A DNA stretch of 19,214 nucleotides from Enterovibrio sp042096095 (GTDB lineage Bacteria > Pseudomonadota > Gammaproteobacteria > Enterobacterales > Vibrionaceae), in contig JBELME010000048.1 in NCBI GenBank assembly GCA_042096095.1, positions 1-19,214 of the forward strand, in the 5' to 3' direction. Every line of letters starts with the position of its first letter. Position 1 is the first letter of the stretch. Made by a program: the position numbers and the translations under genes. The notes under the pieces were generated by a model that was not told where the DNA came from, searched no databases, and saw nothing but the letters and a program-made list of their open reading frames with translations. Positions 1-8,735 of the stretch are shown here, piece by piece.

Positions 1-1
1 A

Positions 2-2653
2 TCTGGCACGACGGGAAAAGACACGATCAATGGTTTTGATGGCAACGATGTCATTTACGGTGATACGTCAGGTTCTTCGTCTGACAATAAAACGGCTGCA
101 GTCTTTGTTATGGGGGCTGATTTTTCTGCAAGCAGCGGTAATTTCCACACCTTTAGCTTCCCACCTACACTAAACTTCTCGGGTTCCACGACCAACGTGA
201 CTTTCAACGATGATGACGACAAATTGAATGGTGATGACCGTTGCAATGAGTTTTCTGACGACAAGAGTCAATCGGTAACCATTAACGGTCAAGAGTGCGA
301 TGCGAATCTTGATTATCAACTGAAGTATTGTGATTCTTCAGGCAATGTTTACACCTTTGTCATTGTGGATGTTGATGCTGACGGCAACGGTCACCACTAC
401 AACAACCTAGGCGAAAACGGCAAAATTCTTATTCAAACTGACGGCCCGGAGATTACGTCAGACACGGATCTGAGCCTTGTTCCAAACTCTTACCAAAACG
501 TCAGCAGCCTTGATTATGATGACATTGTCACGCCTACTTCCCCAGAAATTGATCACGCTACAGGCGATGATGATGTGATTTCTGCTGGTAATGGCGATGA
601 TGTCGTTTACGGCCAAGGCGGCGACGACTACATCGAAGGCAATAACGGTCAAGATGAGCTTTATGGTGGTGACGGTGATGACGTTATCTACGGCAACACC
701 GAAAGCCCGAACTTTGGCAACGACTCATCAATCAAAGCATTCGTATTAAACGAAAGCTTCTCTATTACCAACGGTGGTGAATTCCACACCACGTGTTTCC
801 CGCCGAAGTTGCACTTCAATGGTACGCACGAAGAGATCACATTTAACGATGATGATGACAAGTTGAATGGCGATGATCGTTGCAATGAGTATTCTGACGA
901 CAAGACGCAGTCAGTTAACCTTGACGGTCAAACCTACGATGCCAACGTCGATTACAAACTTTCTTACTGTGACTCTGATGGCAACATTTATACTTTTGCG
1001 ACAGTTGATATTGATGCCGACAGTAATGGCAACCATTACCACAACGTCGGCGAAAACGGCAAAATCCTGCTTCAAATCGATGGCCCTGAAATCACAGCCG
1101 ATACCGATTTGAGCCTAGTGCCTCACTCGTACACCAATGTCTCTTCGCTTGACTATGATGCGCTGCAAACCAACAACGGCGATATCACTGAAATCGCAAA
1201 CGATGAAGATTACATCGACGGCGGTAAAGGTAACGACACCATTTATGGTCAGTGGGGCGATGATGAAATTCGCGGTGGTGAAGGTGATGACCTTATCTAC
1301 GGCGGCCAGTACGGCAGACAAACCACTGAGTTACAGCGTAAAGCAGATGGCACGTGGGACATTAGCGGCGGTGGCGAAGTGACGCTTGATCTGTCTAACT
1401 TCTCTTCAAGCGCATCTTATAACAACAGTGTGGGTTGGTATGCACTGGACGAAGATGGCAACGTGCTGAAAGCGTACATCTTGGAAGATAATGTAAAAGG
1501 TGCGGCTGACATTACTGCCAACATTGATGTTGAAGGTGCTGTCACGTTGAGCTTGTTCATTATTCCAGATGGCGACCGTAAGCACTTCGATGCGGGCGAA
1601 GCAACGCTGAGCTTTAGCGGTTCTAGCCCAACCATCACGCAAGGTTCTGCATCTTCAATGGTTTACGTGTCTGAAGCCGGTAAAAATGGCGACAACCGTG
1701 ACCATGAACTCAACTCGGGCGACGATTCTTGCTGGGAAGATCTATGGTGCCTAGGCGACAAAGATTTCAACGACGTTGTATTTAACGTTGAAGCGAGCCA
1801 ATCTACCCGCACAACCGATGCAGACACCATTTACGGTGAAGAAGGTAACGACACCATTTACGGTGGTGACGATGCTGACCACATCATGGGTGGTTTAGGT
1901 GACGATGTTATCTATGGCCAAGAAGGTGACGATGTCATCGAAGGCGGCGACGGTAACGATGAAATCTACGGTGGTACAGGTAAAGATGTCCTTCTTGGCG
2001 GTGCTGGCGATGATTACCTCGACGGCGGCCCAGGTAGCGACGTTGAAATCGATGGCGGCACGGGTGTTGATGAATACCGCGGCAGTGCAGGTAACGATGT
2101 ATTTATCTTTGGTCAAGATGACTTCGTGGGTACAACGGTCAGTAACCAAGCGGGTCGCGTGATCAACAAATCTATGTACAACGCTGACAACGGCTTTGAC
2201 AAGATGTTGGTTGAAGGCGATGCGATTGTTGATTTCACCGGTGAAAGCTATCAGTCTGATCCAAGTATTACGGGTAACGTAATGGCCCAAATTGAAGCTG
2301 TGATTGGTGACGAAGGTGACCAGGAAGTGACAATCAACCCGAATGAAATCTGGGCGCAGTCAGATGCACCTTTAGGTGACGACTTTGGTGTGCCAGATGA
2401 TTGGGATGGTTTCGTGGCGTACCTTGGCGAAGGCGATGATAGCCTTGATTTGTCAGGCACACCTTGGAGTTACGACGCAAACGCGGCGGTTAATGCACCA
2501 TTGTCTGCTGATATGATCAGCATCATGGGTCTAAACAATACACAAGTGGGCGAGTTGAATGAGTATGTGTTTACGCACGATACACAAGATCGCACGATCA
2601 CAGTATGGACAGACGCAGAGACGGTAACGTTGAACGACGACAGCCTAATCTAA
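2..2653 (+). CDS. Large RTX (calcium-binding repeat) secreted protein, C-terminal part, 5' truncated by window edge
   Basis: The frame is open from base 2, so this is the last 883 residues of a longer protein; the Met at 110 is internal. Numbering from base 2: an RTX repeat (residues ~5-22), unrecognised domain copy 1 (~34-180), an RTX block (~188-234), domain copy 2 (~239-393), an RTX block (~401-438), a DUF4114-like domain (~439-602) ending in GDKDFNDVVFNV, and a long RTX block (~606-710) of GGxGxDxIxG nonapeptides such as GGLGDDVIYG and GGAGDDYLDG. An acidic C-terminal tail follows (~711-883). RTX repeats fold as calcium-binding beta-rolls after type I secretion, and the last ~60 residues normally hold the uncleaved secretion signal. 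The product is therefore expected outside the cell or anchored at its surface, as an adhesin or matrix protein. Odd points: eight cysteines and a strongly diverged domain duplication. A hairpin terminator follows at 2721. The RTX family is certain; the adhesin role is inferred. Confidence 0.9.
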   Translation, partial: SGTTGKDTINGFDGNDVIYGDTSGSSSDNKTAAVFVMGADFSASSGNFHTFSFPPTLNFSGSTTNVTFNDDDDKLNGDDRCNEFSDDKSQSVTINGQECDANLDYQLKYCDSSGNVYTFVIVDVDADGNGHHYNNLGENGKILIQTDGPEITSDTDLSLVPNSYQNVSSLDYDDIVTPTSPEIDHATGDDDVISAGNGDDVVYGQGGDDYIEGNNGQDELYGGDGDDVIYGNTESPNFGNDSSIKAFVLNESFSITNGGEFHTTCFPPKLHFNGTHEEITFNDDDDKLNGDDRCNEYSDDKTQSVNLDGQTYDANVDYKLSYCDSDGNIYTFATVDIDADSNGNHYHNVGENGKILLQIDGPEITADTDLSLVPHSYTNVSSLDYDALQTNNGDITEIANDEDYIDGGKGNDTIYGQWGDDEIRGGEGDDLIYGGQYGRQTTELQRKADGTWDISGGGEVTLDLSNFSSSASYNNSVGWYALDEDGNVLKAYILEDNVKGAADITANIDVEGAVTLSLFIIPDGDRKHFDAGEATLSFSGSSPTITQGSASSMVYVSEAGKNGDNRDHELNSGDDSCWEDLWCLGDKDFNDVVFNVEASQSTRTTDADTIYGEEGNDTIYGGDDADHIMGGLGDDVIYGQEGDDVIEGGDGNDEIYGGTGKDVLLGGAGDDYLDGGPGSDVEIDGGTGVDEYRGSAGNDVFIFGQDDFVGTTVSNQAGRVINKSMYNADNGFDKMLVEGDAIVDFTGESYQSDPSITGNVMAQIEAVIGDEGDQEVTINPNEIWAQSDAPLGDDFGVPDDWDGFVAYLGEGDDSLDLSGTPWSYDANAAVNAPLSADMISIMGLNNTQVGELNEYVFTHDTQDRTITVWTDAETVTLNDDSLI

Positions 2654-2720
2654 GTCCGTTGCTTATAACGCGTAAGTTTGTCTTTTGCGAAAGCTCTGAA
2701 TAAACCGCGGTAAGCACAAC

Positions 2721-2748
2721 AAAAAGGAGGCGTTTACGCCTCCTTTTT
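2721..2748. terminator. Bidirectional Rho-independent terminator
   Basis: A perfect 12-bp stem (AAAAAGGAGGCG with CGCCTCCTTTTT) encloses a TTTA loop. The T run serves the rightward RTX gene and the A run serves the leftward narP. It sits between their convergent 3' ends. Confidence 0.9.
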
Positions 2749-2794
2749 CTATTCTGATACTGCCCCGTTTCGAAACACATTGACGCACTGTGAT

Positions 2795-3427
2795 TTACAA
2801 AGCGCTTGGTTCGTTCTCTAAGTAAAGCACGGTGGCGGCCACCCTAGAATCAACACCCAGTTTCTTTAGCAGGTTTTTTAAATGCACTTTCACTGTCGCT
2901 TCTGAAATATAGAGGTTTTCTGCAATCTGCTTGTTACGAAATCCCTTGGCAACTTGTTGTAAAATTTGCACCTCCCGCTCCGTCAATACACTCAACGGCG
3001 ATGTCTGGTTCGCGCCTTGGTTAATGCATTCCTTCACTTCGTCGCTGTAGGCTTTTTCGCCCGTCATGGCGATTTTTAGCTTCTCAATTAACTCTTCGGG
3101 CTCGCAGTCTTTGAGCAGGTAGCCATCGGCACCTGACTGCACAATCGCACTGATGTCACTCGGACTGTCAGAGACCGTGAGGATCACGATGGTCGAGGTG
3201 CATCCATCGTTACGGAGTGCCCGCAGAGTATCTAATCTCGACATGCCTTTAATGTTCAGGTCGAGCACGATTAAATCTGGCTCGTGCCTTGCCACCGCTG
3301 CAATAGTATCGGTGCCGTTACTGGCTTCATTGACCGTTTCAAACTCAGGTTCAAAACGCAGCAATTGGGACAACCCTTTACGCATTAACGGATGATCATC
3401 AACAAGGAGTACATTCCATTGAGCCAT
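2795..3427 (-). CDS. narP: NarP-type nitrate/nitrite response regulator (LuxR/FixJ family)
   Basis: About 210 residues; E. coli NarP is 215. The N-terminal receiver domain has the acidic pair VDDH, the phosphoacceptor Asp in LIVLDLNIKG (about residue 56), the switch Thr in ILTVSD and the Lys in LLKD. The C-terminal LuxR-type helix-turn-helix runs from LTEREVQILQQ to SEATVKVHLKNLLKKLGV. When phosphorylated by NarQ, NarP is known to bind 7-2-7 inverted heptamers and activate nap. One such palindrome lies in the nap control region of this window (5310-5325). Two ATGs are adjacent at 3430 and 3427; the second is chosen because it sits about six bases from the AGGAG. The gene starts about 20 bases after narQ, so the two form an operon. 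Upstream disruption of narQ could affect its signal input. Confidence 0.93.
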   Translation of the reverse strand: MAQWNVLLVDDHPLMRKGLSQLLRFEPEFETVNEASNGTDTIAAVARHEPDLIVLDLNIKGMSRLDTLRALRNDGCTSTIVILTVSDSPSDISAIVQSGADGYLLKDCEPEELIEKLKIAMTGEKAYSDEVKECINQGANQTSPLSVLTEREVQILQQVAKGFRNKQIAENLYISEATVKVHLKNLLKKLGVDSRVAATVLYLENEPSAL

Positions 3428-3445
3428 CATTTTCTCCTGATTGAA

Positions 3446-5159
3446 TTACTTGAGTGGAAAGGTAAGGGAGACACGACAGCCTTCATAAGGGGCGGAGACG
3501 ATATCAACTTGTCCGCCCAGCATCAATGCGCGTTCGTTCATAATGTTCAGCCCATAATGGTCAGGTTTTTTTTGGTCGAGCGAAAAACCCTTGCCGTTAT
3601 CCACGATTTCAACAAAGCCAATCTCATTGCTTTGCCCACACCGTATGCGCAGTGACTTGGCGTCAGCGTGTTTAATGGCATTGCTACACGCCTCACGAAT
3701 GATTTGAAGGATGTGCATCTGACGTTGAGCATCAATCGACAAGGTATCTAACGTTGAATCCACCATGATGTTTGTTGGTGTCTGCCCTTGGAGCGCCTCG
3801 ATCATCTCTTCCAGCGCCAAGCCAAAGTCACTGTTGGTTAACGACAGACGAAACGCATTCAGTAATTCGCGTAACTGGTCATAAGCCATTTTTAGTTGTT
3901 CACTGATTTCATCAGCAATGGATGTGCATTCATCTGAATCGATGGTTTTTAAGTGGCGTTTGAGCAGGCTGGTTTGTATTTTCAGATAAGACAGCGACTG
4001 CGCAATGGAATCGTGCAGTTCGCGTGCCAACGTTGCCCGCTCCTCCATCACAGCAAGGTGCATGGCTTGTTTCTGTGCGTGGCTGTAGTAGATACCGCGA
4101 GAAAGAATGAAAGCGAGGTTTGACAGCATCATGTCATCCACGACGTACTTGTTGCCTTGCCATTCCAATGTACCGAGCGCTTCGCCATCCACACTTAACG
4201 GAAGTGAGTGCCACGTAGCGTTTGGGTCAATGTCATCTGCAATGGTATCGAGTTGCCATTCTGTTTGGTTTGCATGTTGCACGTTTAAGCGCAGCGCTTC
4301 GACACCGTCTGCGTTAAGCGTGACGGCAAGGATATTTTCAAACGTTTCACGGGTTAAAAAGCTTGAGGAGAGTTGCGTTGAGCATTCATACAGAATGTTT
4401 AACGATCGGTTCGCTTTGGTGAGCTTCAGTGTTTTAGATTCGATTTTAGATTCGAGGTTGAAGTAGAGCTCTTTTAGCTCTTTTGTCATCACAGAGAAGT
4501 TGTTTGAAAGCACGCCAAGTTCGTTGTTTCGACAAGGCGGAAGATCGACATTAAACACCTTGTTTTGAATGTTCTGACTGGCAGACACCAACATGTTGAG
4601 TGGGTTCACGATACGTTTTTGTGTGTAATGGATCAGGAAAAGCACAACAGCAAGAATGAAGTCCTAACCCTACGCTGCCAACAAGGGCGAGCACTTGCAA
4701 TTTGTTCTCCGAATGGCGTTGAAGCACAAACACGAATTGGTCAATATCATTCACGAATCGGCCAACTTGTTCTAGGTAAAACTTACGATCTGGCCCTTCG
4801 AGCTCCGGCCGTAACCGTGTCCAATTGATGATCAGTGCATCGTATCGTTGACGAATTTCTTCCGGCACAGCGAGGTTGTTTAAGCGCTGGAGTTCTTGCG
4901 ACAACAGTGAATCTTGAAACGACCCTATGTGGGCACGTAGGCGATGGGAGTCCACGGAAATGTCATAGGCGATGCGATAGCTTTGCATACGCAACGAGCC
5001 GGACGTGTTTATTGCCGCCGCATCGTTGAGGCTAGACGCTAAGGTAATAATAGAAAAACCCGTAATGATGACGGCTAACAAAAGGATGGCAATGAGGGAA
5101 CGAGCCACCGTGGTGGTGACTGATCGTTTCACTGAAATAGCTTGATGTGGTTCCGTCAT
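3446..5159 (-). pseudogene. narQ: NarQ nitrate/nitrite sensor histidine kinase, interrupted by a one-base frameshift
   Basis: Two overlapping reading frames together make one NarQ of about 570 residues; E. coli NarQ has 566. The first piece (5159 down to 4551) has a cytoplasmic start, a first membrane helix, and the nitrate-binding P-box SGSLRMQSYRIA followed by the periplasmic helical bundle. It then goes out of frame in the second membrane helix. The second piece (to 3446) continues as FILAVVLFLIHY, HAMP, a GAF-like spacer, the HisKA_3 box RELHDSIAQSL with the phosphohistidine, and an ATPase domain with N-box REACSNAIKHA, DNGKGF and YGLNIMNERA. The shift maps to about 4657-4664, where the coding strand reads GGACTTCATT. 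One surplus base there breaks the frame, and the downstream frame meets TAG just upstream. If real, the periplasmic sensor and the kinase are separated, the latter with only a GTG at 4645 as a possible start. It could also be a sequencing error, because both halves look well conserved. The gene is divergent from napF and followed closely by narP. Confidence 0.85.
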
Positions 5160-5191
5160 ACTGTCTGTTCACTGACCACTAAAGTGATTGA

Positions 5192-5220
5192 ATAATAAAA
5201 ACTAACCATGGTTTTCTAAA
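5192..5220 (-). promoter_or_regulatory. Candidate sigma-70 promoter for narQ-narP
   Basis: On the minus strand, TTTAGA (5220-5215) and TATTAT (5197-5192) are separated by 17 bases. They match the -35 and -10 consensus at 4/6 and 5/6. Transcription would start near 5185, giving a leader of about 25 bases. The narQ ribosome-binding site is weak. Prediction by eye only. Confidence 0.45.
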
Positions 5221-5257
5221 GTGTGGATCTGAGAGATTAGGGGTGAGCGTTCCATAA

Positions 5258-5273
5258 TGTGAGCGATTTCAAC
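5258..5273 (+). promoter_or_regulatory. Possible CRP-type site upstream of napF
   Basis: TGTGA, six bases, then TCAAC matches the CRP consensus TGTGA-N6-TCACA at 8 of 10 positions. It is upstream of the FNR-like and NarP-like sites. Weak, because such matches arise by chance. Confidence 0.25.
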
Positions 5274-5281
5274 CTCATTAA

Positions 5282-5295
5282 TTGATCTAGCGCAA
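5282..5295 (+). promoter_or_regulatory. FNR-like site upstream of napF
   Basis: TTGAT, four bases (CTAG), then CGCAA resembles the FNR consensus TTGAT-N4-ATCAA, with a perfect first half and 3/5 in the second. Its centre is 29 bp upstream of the NarP palindrome. FNR plus NarP control of nap is established in E. coli, which makes the placement sensible. Binding is not shown. Confidence 0.45.
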
Positions 5296-5309
5296 TTCTA
5301 CCCCCTATA

Positions 5310-5325
5310 TACCCCTTAAGGGTTA
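5310..5325 (+). promoter_or_regulatory. NarP-binding palindrome (7-2-7) of the nap operon
   Basis: TACCCCT, two bases (TA), then AGGGTTA matches the NarL/NarP arrangement TACYYMT-N2-AKRRGTA at 13 of 14 defined positions. NarP is known to require this 7-2-7 spacing. The site lies about 120 bp before napF and faces a narP gene in the same locus. A second heptamer-like TACCCCC starts at 5299. Confidence 0.65.
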
Positions 5326-5446
5326 TATAACTGCTTCCGCAATCCCTCTACTGTTTTATCAAGATTTAAACATCTTCTTTGCATTCGATATCAATCTAAG
5401 TGTTTGTCTACTGGGTTGATACTTTGCGAGAGGTCTGAAGGGAAAC

Positions 5447-5962
5447 ATGGCAGACAATCGACGCCGCGCTTTTATGCGAACACCCTTTAAAAACATCGCA
5501 AAGGCAAGCATTCAGCCACTGCCTTGGATAAAAGACGTGTCGACGTTTACCGATGACTGTACGCGTTGCAGTGACTGCATCAAAGCCTGTGAAACAAACA
5601 TCATTAAGCAAGGTGATGGTGGTTTCCCTTCTGTGGATTTCACCTCGGGAGAGTGCACCTTCTGTTACGCCTGTGCAGATGCCTGCCCAAAACCTCTCTT
5701 TCTCGAAGAGCACGCCCATCCTTGGCAACAAATCATCTCTATTGACGATACGTGTCTCGCCAAAAAGTCCGTTGAATGCCGCAGTTGTGCCGATGCCTGT
5801 GAAACACAGGCGATTCGATTTCGCTTGTCTGTAGGCTCAGTCGCTCAACCTCAATTTAACAGTGATGATTGTACGGGATGTGGCGCATGCCTTTCACCTT
5901 GCCCTGTTGATGCCATCACAATGAAAACCAATACAAAAACAATAACGGAGCAACAGCAATGA
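5447..5962 (+). CDS. napF: NapF, ferredoxin-type protein of periplasmic nitrate reductase
   Basis: A 171-residue cytoplasmic iron-sulfur protein; E. coli NapF has 164. Four cysteine clusters are visible: C38/C41/C44/C48, C70/C73/C76/C80, C103 with C111/C114/C118, and C142/C145/C148/C152. The third is the irregular NapF-type cluster. NapF is known to interact with the NapA precursor and is thought to help load its [4Fe-4S] centre before Tat export. The start is supported by GAAGGGA about seven bases upstream. It is the first gene of the operon, and its stop overlaps the napD start (ATGA). It has no signal peptide, although its N-terminus is arginine-rich. Confidence 0.95.
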   Translation: MADNRRRAFMRTPFKNIAKASIQPLPWIKDVSTFTDDCTRCSDCIKACETNIIKQGDGGFPSVDFTSGECTFCYACADACPKPLFLEEHAHPWQQIISIDDTCLAKKSVECRSCADACETQAIRFRLSVGSVAQPQFNSDDCTGCGACLSPCPVDAITMKTNTKTITEQQQ

Positions 5963-6243
5963 GTGAGGAATATCACGTCAGCAGCCTTGTCGTTCATGCC
6001 GCCGCCGATCATACGGAACAGGTGAAAGAACAGATAGAAGCACTACCAGACACGGAAGTACCTGCAACCAATCAAGCGGGGAAGTTGGTCGTGGTGGTCG
6101 AAGCAGACAGTCGCGGCGAGTTGCTCGATATCTTTGAACAAATTAAAGCGTTGCCGGGTGTACTGGCGGCGACGCTTGTGTTTCATCAGGTCGAAAACGA
6201 AAACATAGAACCTGAAAGCAATCTGGAAGGAGTGAGGCTATGA
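5959..6243 (+). CDS. napD: NapD, chaperone of the NapA Tat signal
   Basis: A small protein of 94 residues with the NapD pattern: YHVSSLVVHA at the start, GKLVVVVEA in the middle and IKALPGVLAATLVFHQVE near the end, consistent with a ferredoxin-like beta-alpha-beta fold. NapD is known to bind the twin-arginine signal of NapA and delay export until the cofactors are inserted. Both ends overlap the neighbours by four bases (ATGA), a sign of translational coupling. The acidic C-terminus (about residues 82-94) is variable in the family. Confidence 0.95.
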   Translation: MSEEYHVSSLVVHAAADHTEQVKEQIEALPDTEVPATNQAGKLVVVVEADSRGELLDIFEQIKALPGVLAATLVFHQVENENIEPESNLEGVRL

Positions 6244-8726
6244 CCCTGACACGTAGAAAGTTTCTCAAAGCAAATGCGGCTGCTGCGGCGGCCGGTGCTG
6301 CGGGTATTACACTTCCCGTGTCTGTTGCGCAGGCAGCGGGAACCGACGGCGAAGTAAAATGGGATAAAGCACCGTGCCGTTTCTGTGGCACGGGCTGTGG
6401 CGTTCTTGTAGGGACACAAAATGGGCGTGTTGTCGCAACACAAGGCGATCCAGAAGCACCGGTTAACCGTGGTCTGAACTGTGTTAAAGGCTATTTTCTA
6501 CCAAAAATCATGTACGGAAAAGACCGTCTTACACAGCCAATGCTGCGTAAGAAAAACGGTGTTTACGACAAAGAAGGCGAATTCGAAGCAATCAGTTGGA
6601 ACGAAGCGCTGGATTTGATGGTTGAGAAATTCACCAAAGCGATCCAAGAAAACGGCCCAACGACAGTGGGCATGTTTGGCTCAGGCCAATGGACTGTTTG
6701 GGAAGGATATGCAGCGTCGAAATTAATGAAGGCGGGTTTCCTAACCAACAATATTGACCCTAATGCACGTCACTGTATGGCCTCTGCGGTTGTGGGTTTC
6801 ATGCGTACCTTTGGTATGGATGAACCAATGGGCTGTTATGACGACCTCGAGCAAGCGGATGCATTTGTGCTTTGGGGCTCAAACATGGCAGAGATGCACC
6901 CCATTTTGTGGTCGCGTTTGGCTGACCGCCGATTGTCGGCAGATCACGTAAAAGTGGCGGTACTGTCTACGTACGAACACCGTAGTTTCGAGTTAGCAGA
7001 TAACGGCATGATCTTCACGCCACAAAATGACCTCGCGATTCTGAACTACATCGCCAACTACATCATTCAAAACGACAAAGTCGACAAAGGCTTTATCGCG
7101 AAACACGTTAATTTCCGCAAAGGGGCAACCGACATTGGTTATGGTTTGCGCCCAACGAATCCACTTGAGCAGAATGCGAAAAACGCAGGTAGCGGTGCGT
7201 CAGATCCTATCGATTTCGACGCGTTTGCGAAGTTTGTCGCGGACTACGACGTGGAATCTGTATCAAAGCTGTCAGGTGTACCGGAAGATCAACTTGTTGC
7301 GTTGGCGGAGCTTTATGCTGACCCGAAAGTGAATGTGGTCTCTTACTGGACAATGGGTTTCAACCAGCACACTCGCGGTGTGTGGGCGAATAACCTTTGT
7401 TACAACATCTACCTATTGACGGGCAAAATTTCGAAGCCAGGTTGTGGCCCATTCTCGTTAACAGGCCAACCTTCAGCATGCGGTACGGCGCGTGAAGTGG
7501 GTACATTTGCACACCGTCTGCCAGCAGATATGGTGGTGAATAATCCAAAACACCGCGCGTTTGCGGAAGCGAAATGGAAATTGCCAGAAGGCACCATCCC
7601 GCCGAAACCCGGTTACCACGCAGTCTTGCAAGATCGCATGTTGAAAGACGGCAAGCTGAATGTGTATTGGGTGATGTGTAACAACAACATGCAAGCCGGC
7701 CCGAACATCAATGAAGAGCGTTTACCGGGTTACCGTGATCCGCGTAACTTCATTATCACGTCTGACCCATACCCAACCGTAACAGCAATGGCGTCGGATC
7801 TGATTCTTCCGACAGCGATGTGGGTAGAGAAAGAAGGCGCTTACGGTAATGCTGAGCGTCGTACCCAGTTCTGGTATCAGCAAGTGAAAGCGCCCGGTGA
7901 AGCGAAGTCAGATCTGTGGCAAATCGTTGAGCTGTCTAAGCGCATCAAAGTCAAAGATGTGTGGCCTGCGGACTTAGTGGCGAAGAAACCTGAATTTGCT
8001 GATAAGACCTTGTTCGACACCCTATACGCCAACGGACAAGTGAACCAATACGGCCTCGATGAAGTGCCAGAAGATCGCTTGAACGACGATGCACGCGCAG
8101 CCGGTTTCTACATTCAGAAAGGCTTGTTCGAAGAGTATGCAGCGTTTGGTCGCGGCAAAGCGCACGACCTCGCACCGTTCGAAGCGTACCACCAAGCCCG
8201 TGGTTTACGCTGGCCTGTGGTTGACGGTAAAGAAACCCTCTGGCGTTACGCAGAAGGGCATGACCCTTATGTGAAAGCCGGTGAAGCGTTTGCGTTCTAC
8301 GGTAAGCCTGACAAAAAAGCCGTGATCTTTGCCTTGCCTTATGAGCCCGCGGCGGAAGCCCCAGACGAAGAGTACGACCTGTGGCTATCAACGGGTCGAG
8401 TGCTTGAGCATTGGCACACAGGCACCATGACGCGACGTGTTCCTGAGCTTTATAAAGCCTTCCCAGATGCGGTGGTGTACATGCACCCATTGGATGCGAA
8501 GAAGCGAGGCTTACGCCGTGGCGATGCGATCAAACTCATTTCTCGTCGAGGTGAAGTCACGTCGCACGTTGAGACGCGTGGACGTAATCGCGTACCACAA
8601 GGGCTGATCTTTATGCCGTTTTTTGATGCAGGGCAACTGGTGAACAAGCTCACGCTTGATGCTACTGACCCGCTTTCAAAAGAGACGGATTACAAGAAAT
8701 GTGCCGTGAAAGTAGTGAAAGCCTAA
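6240..8726 (+). CDS. napA: NapA, catalytic subunit of periplasmic nitrate reductase
   Basis: 828 residues, the usual NapA length. It reduces nitrate to nitrite in the periplasm using a Mo-bisMGD cofactor and one [4Fe-4S] cluster. The N-terminus is a Tat signal (twin arginine in TRRKFLK, an Ala-rich core, then the AQAAG cleavage region near residues 30-34). The cluster ligands are C46, C49, C53 and C81, with the conserved K83. The molybdenum-ligand Cys lies in NARHCMAS at about residue 179. The C-terminal molybdopterin-dinucleotide-binding part includes LWLSTGRVLEHWHTGTMTRR. No internal break is seen. It is coupled to napD and followed after 78 bp by napB, with a strong hairpin in between. Confidence 0.98.
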   Translation: MTLTRRKFLKANAAAAAAGAAGITLPVSVAQAAGTDGEVKWDKAPCRFCGTGCGVLVGTQNGRVVATQGDPEAPVNRGLNCVKGYFLPKIMYGKDRLTQPMLRKKNGVYDKEGEFEAISWNEALDLMVEKFTKAIQENGPTTVGMFGSGQWTVWEGYAASKLMKAGFLTNNIDPNARHCMASAVVGFMRTFGMDEPMGCYDDLEQADAFVLWGSNMAEMHPILWSRLADRRLSADHVKVAVLSTYEHRSFELADNGMIFTPQNDLAILNYIANYIIQNDKVDKGFIAKHVNFRKGATDIGYGLRPTNPLEQNAKNAGSGASDPIDFDAFAKFVADYDVESVSKLSGVPEDQLVALAELYADPKVNVVSYWTMGFNQHTRGVWANNLCYNIYLLTGKISKPGCGPFSLTGQPSACGTAREVGTFAHRLPADMVVNNPKHRAFAEAKWKLPEGTIPPKPGYHAVLQDRMLKDGKLNVYWVMCNNNMQAGPNINEERLPGYRDPRNFIITSDPYPTVTAMASDLILPTAMWVEKEGAYGNAERRTQFWYQQVKAPGEAKSDLWQIVELSKRIKVKDVWPADLVAKKPEFADKTLFDTLYANGQVNQYGLDEVPEDRLNDDARAAGFYIQKGLFEEYAAFGRGKAHDLAPFEAYHQARGLRWPVVDGKETLWRYAEGHDPYVKAGEAFAFYGKPDKKAVIFALPYEPAAEAPDEEYDLWLSTGRVLEHWHTGTMTRRVPELYKAFPDAVVYMHPLDAKKRGLRRGDAIKLISRRGEVTSHVETRGRNRVPQGLIFMPFFDAGQLVNKLTLDATDPLSKETDYKKCAVKVVKA

Positions 8727-8735
8727 GCATGAATA

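Noticed and set aside
203..217. DDDDK motif in both copies of the RTX domain, as in enterokinase sites
   Set aside because: It is part of a conserved acidic core of a natural bacterial protein and there is no sign of an engineered tag.
563..705. Tandem DNA repeats in the RTX block as a possible CRISPR or satellite array
   Set aside because: The repeats are in frame, imperfect and encode GGxGxDxIx nonapeptides, so they are protein-coding.
1895..2290. Open frame of about 130 codons on the minus strand inside the RTX gene
   Set aside because: It mirrors the repetitive GGT/GAC codons of the RTX repeats, has low-complexity content and lacks a ribosome-binding site.
4551..4645. Programmed frameshifting joining the two narQ pieces
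   Set aside because: No slippery heptamer, internal Shine-Dalgarno-like stimulator or pseudoknot-like structure was seen at the junction. A simple indel or read error is more economical.
7951..8490. Open frame of about 180 codons antisense to napA
   Set aside because: The composition is Arg/Leu/His-rich as expected of an antisense shadow, and napA is intact and highly conserved in this region.
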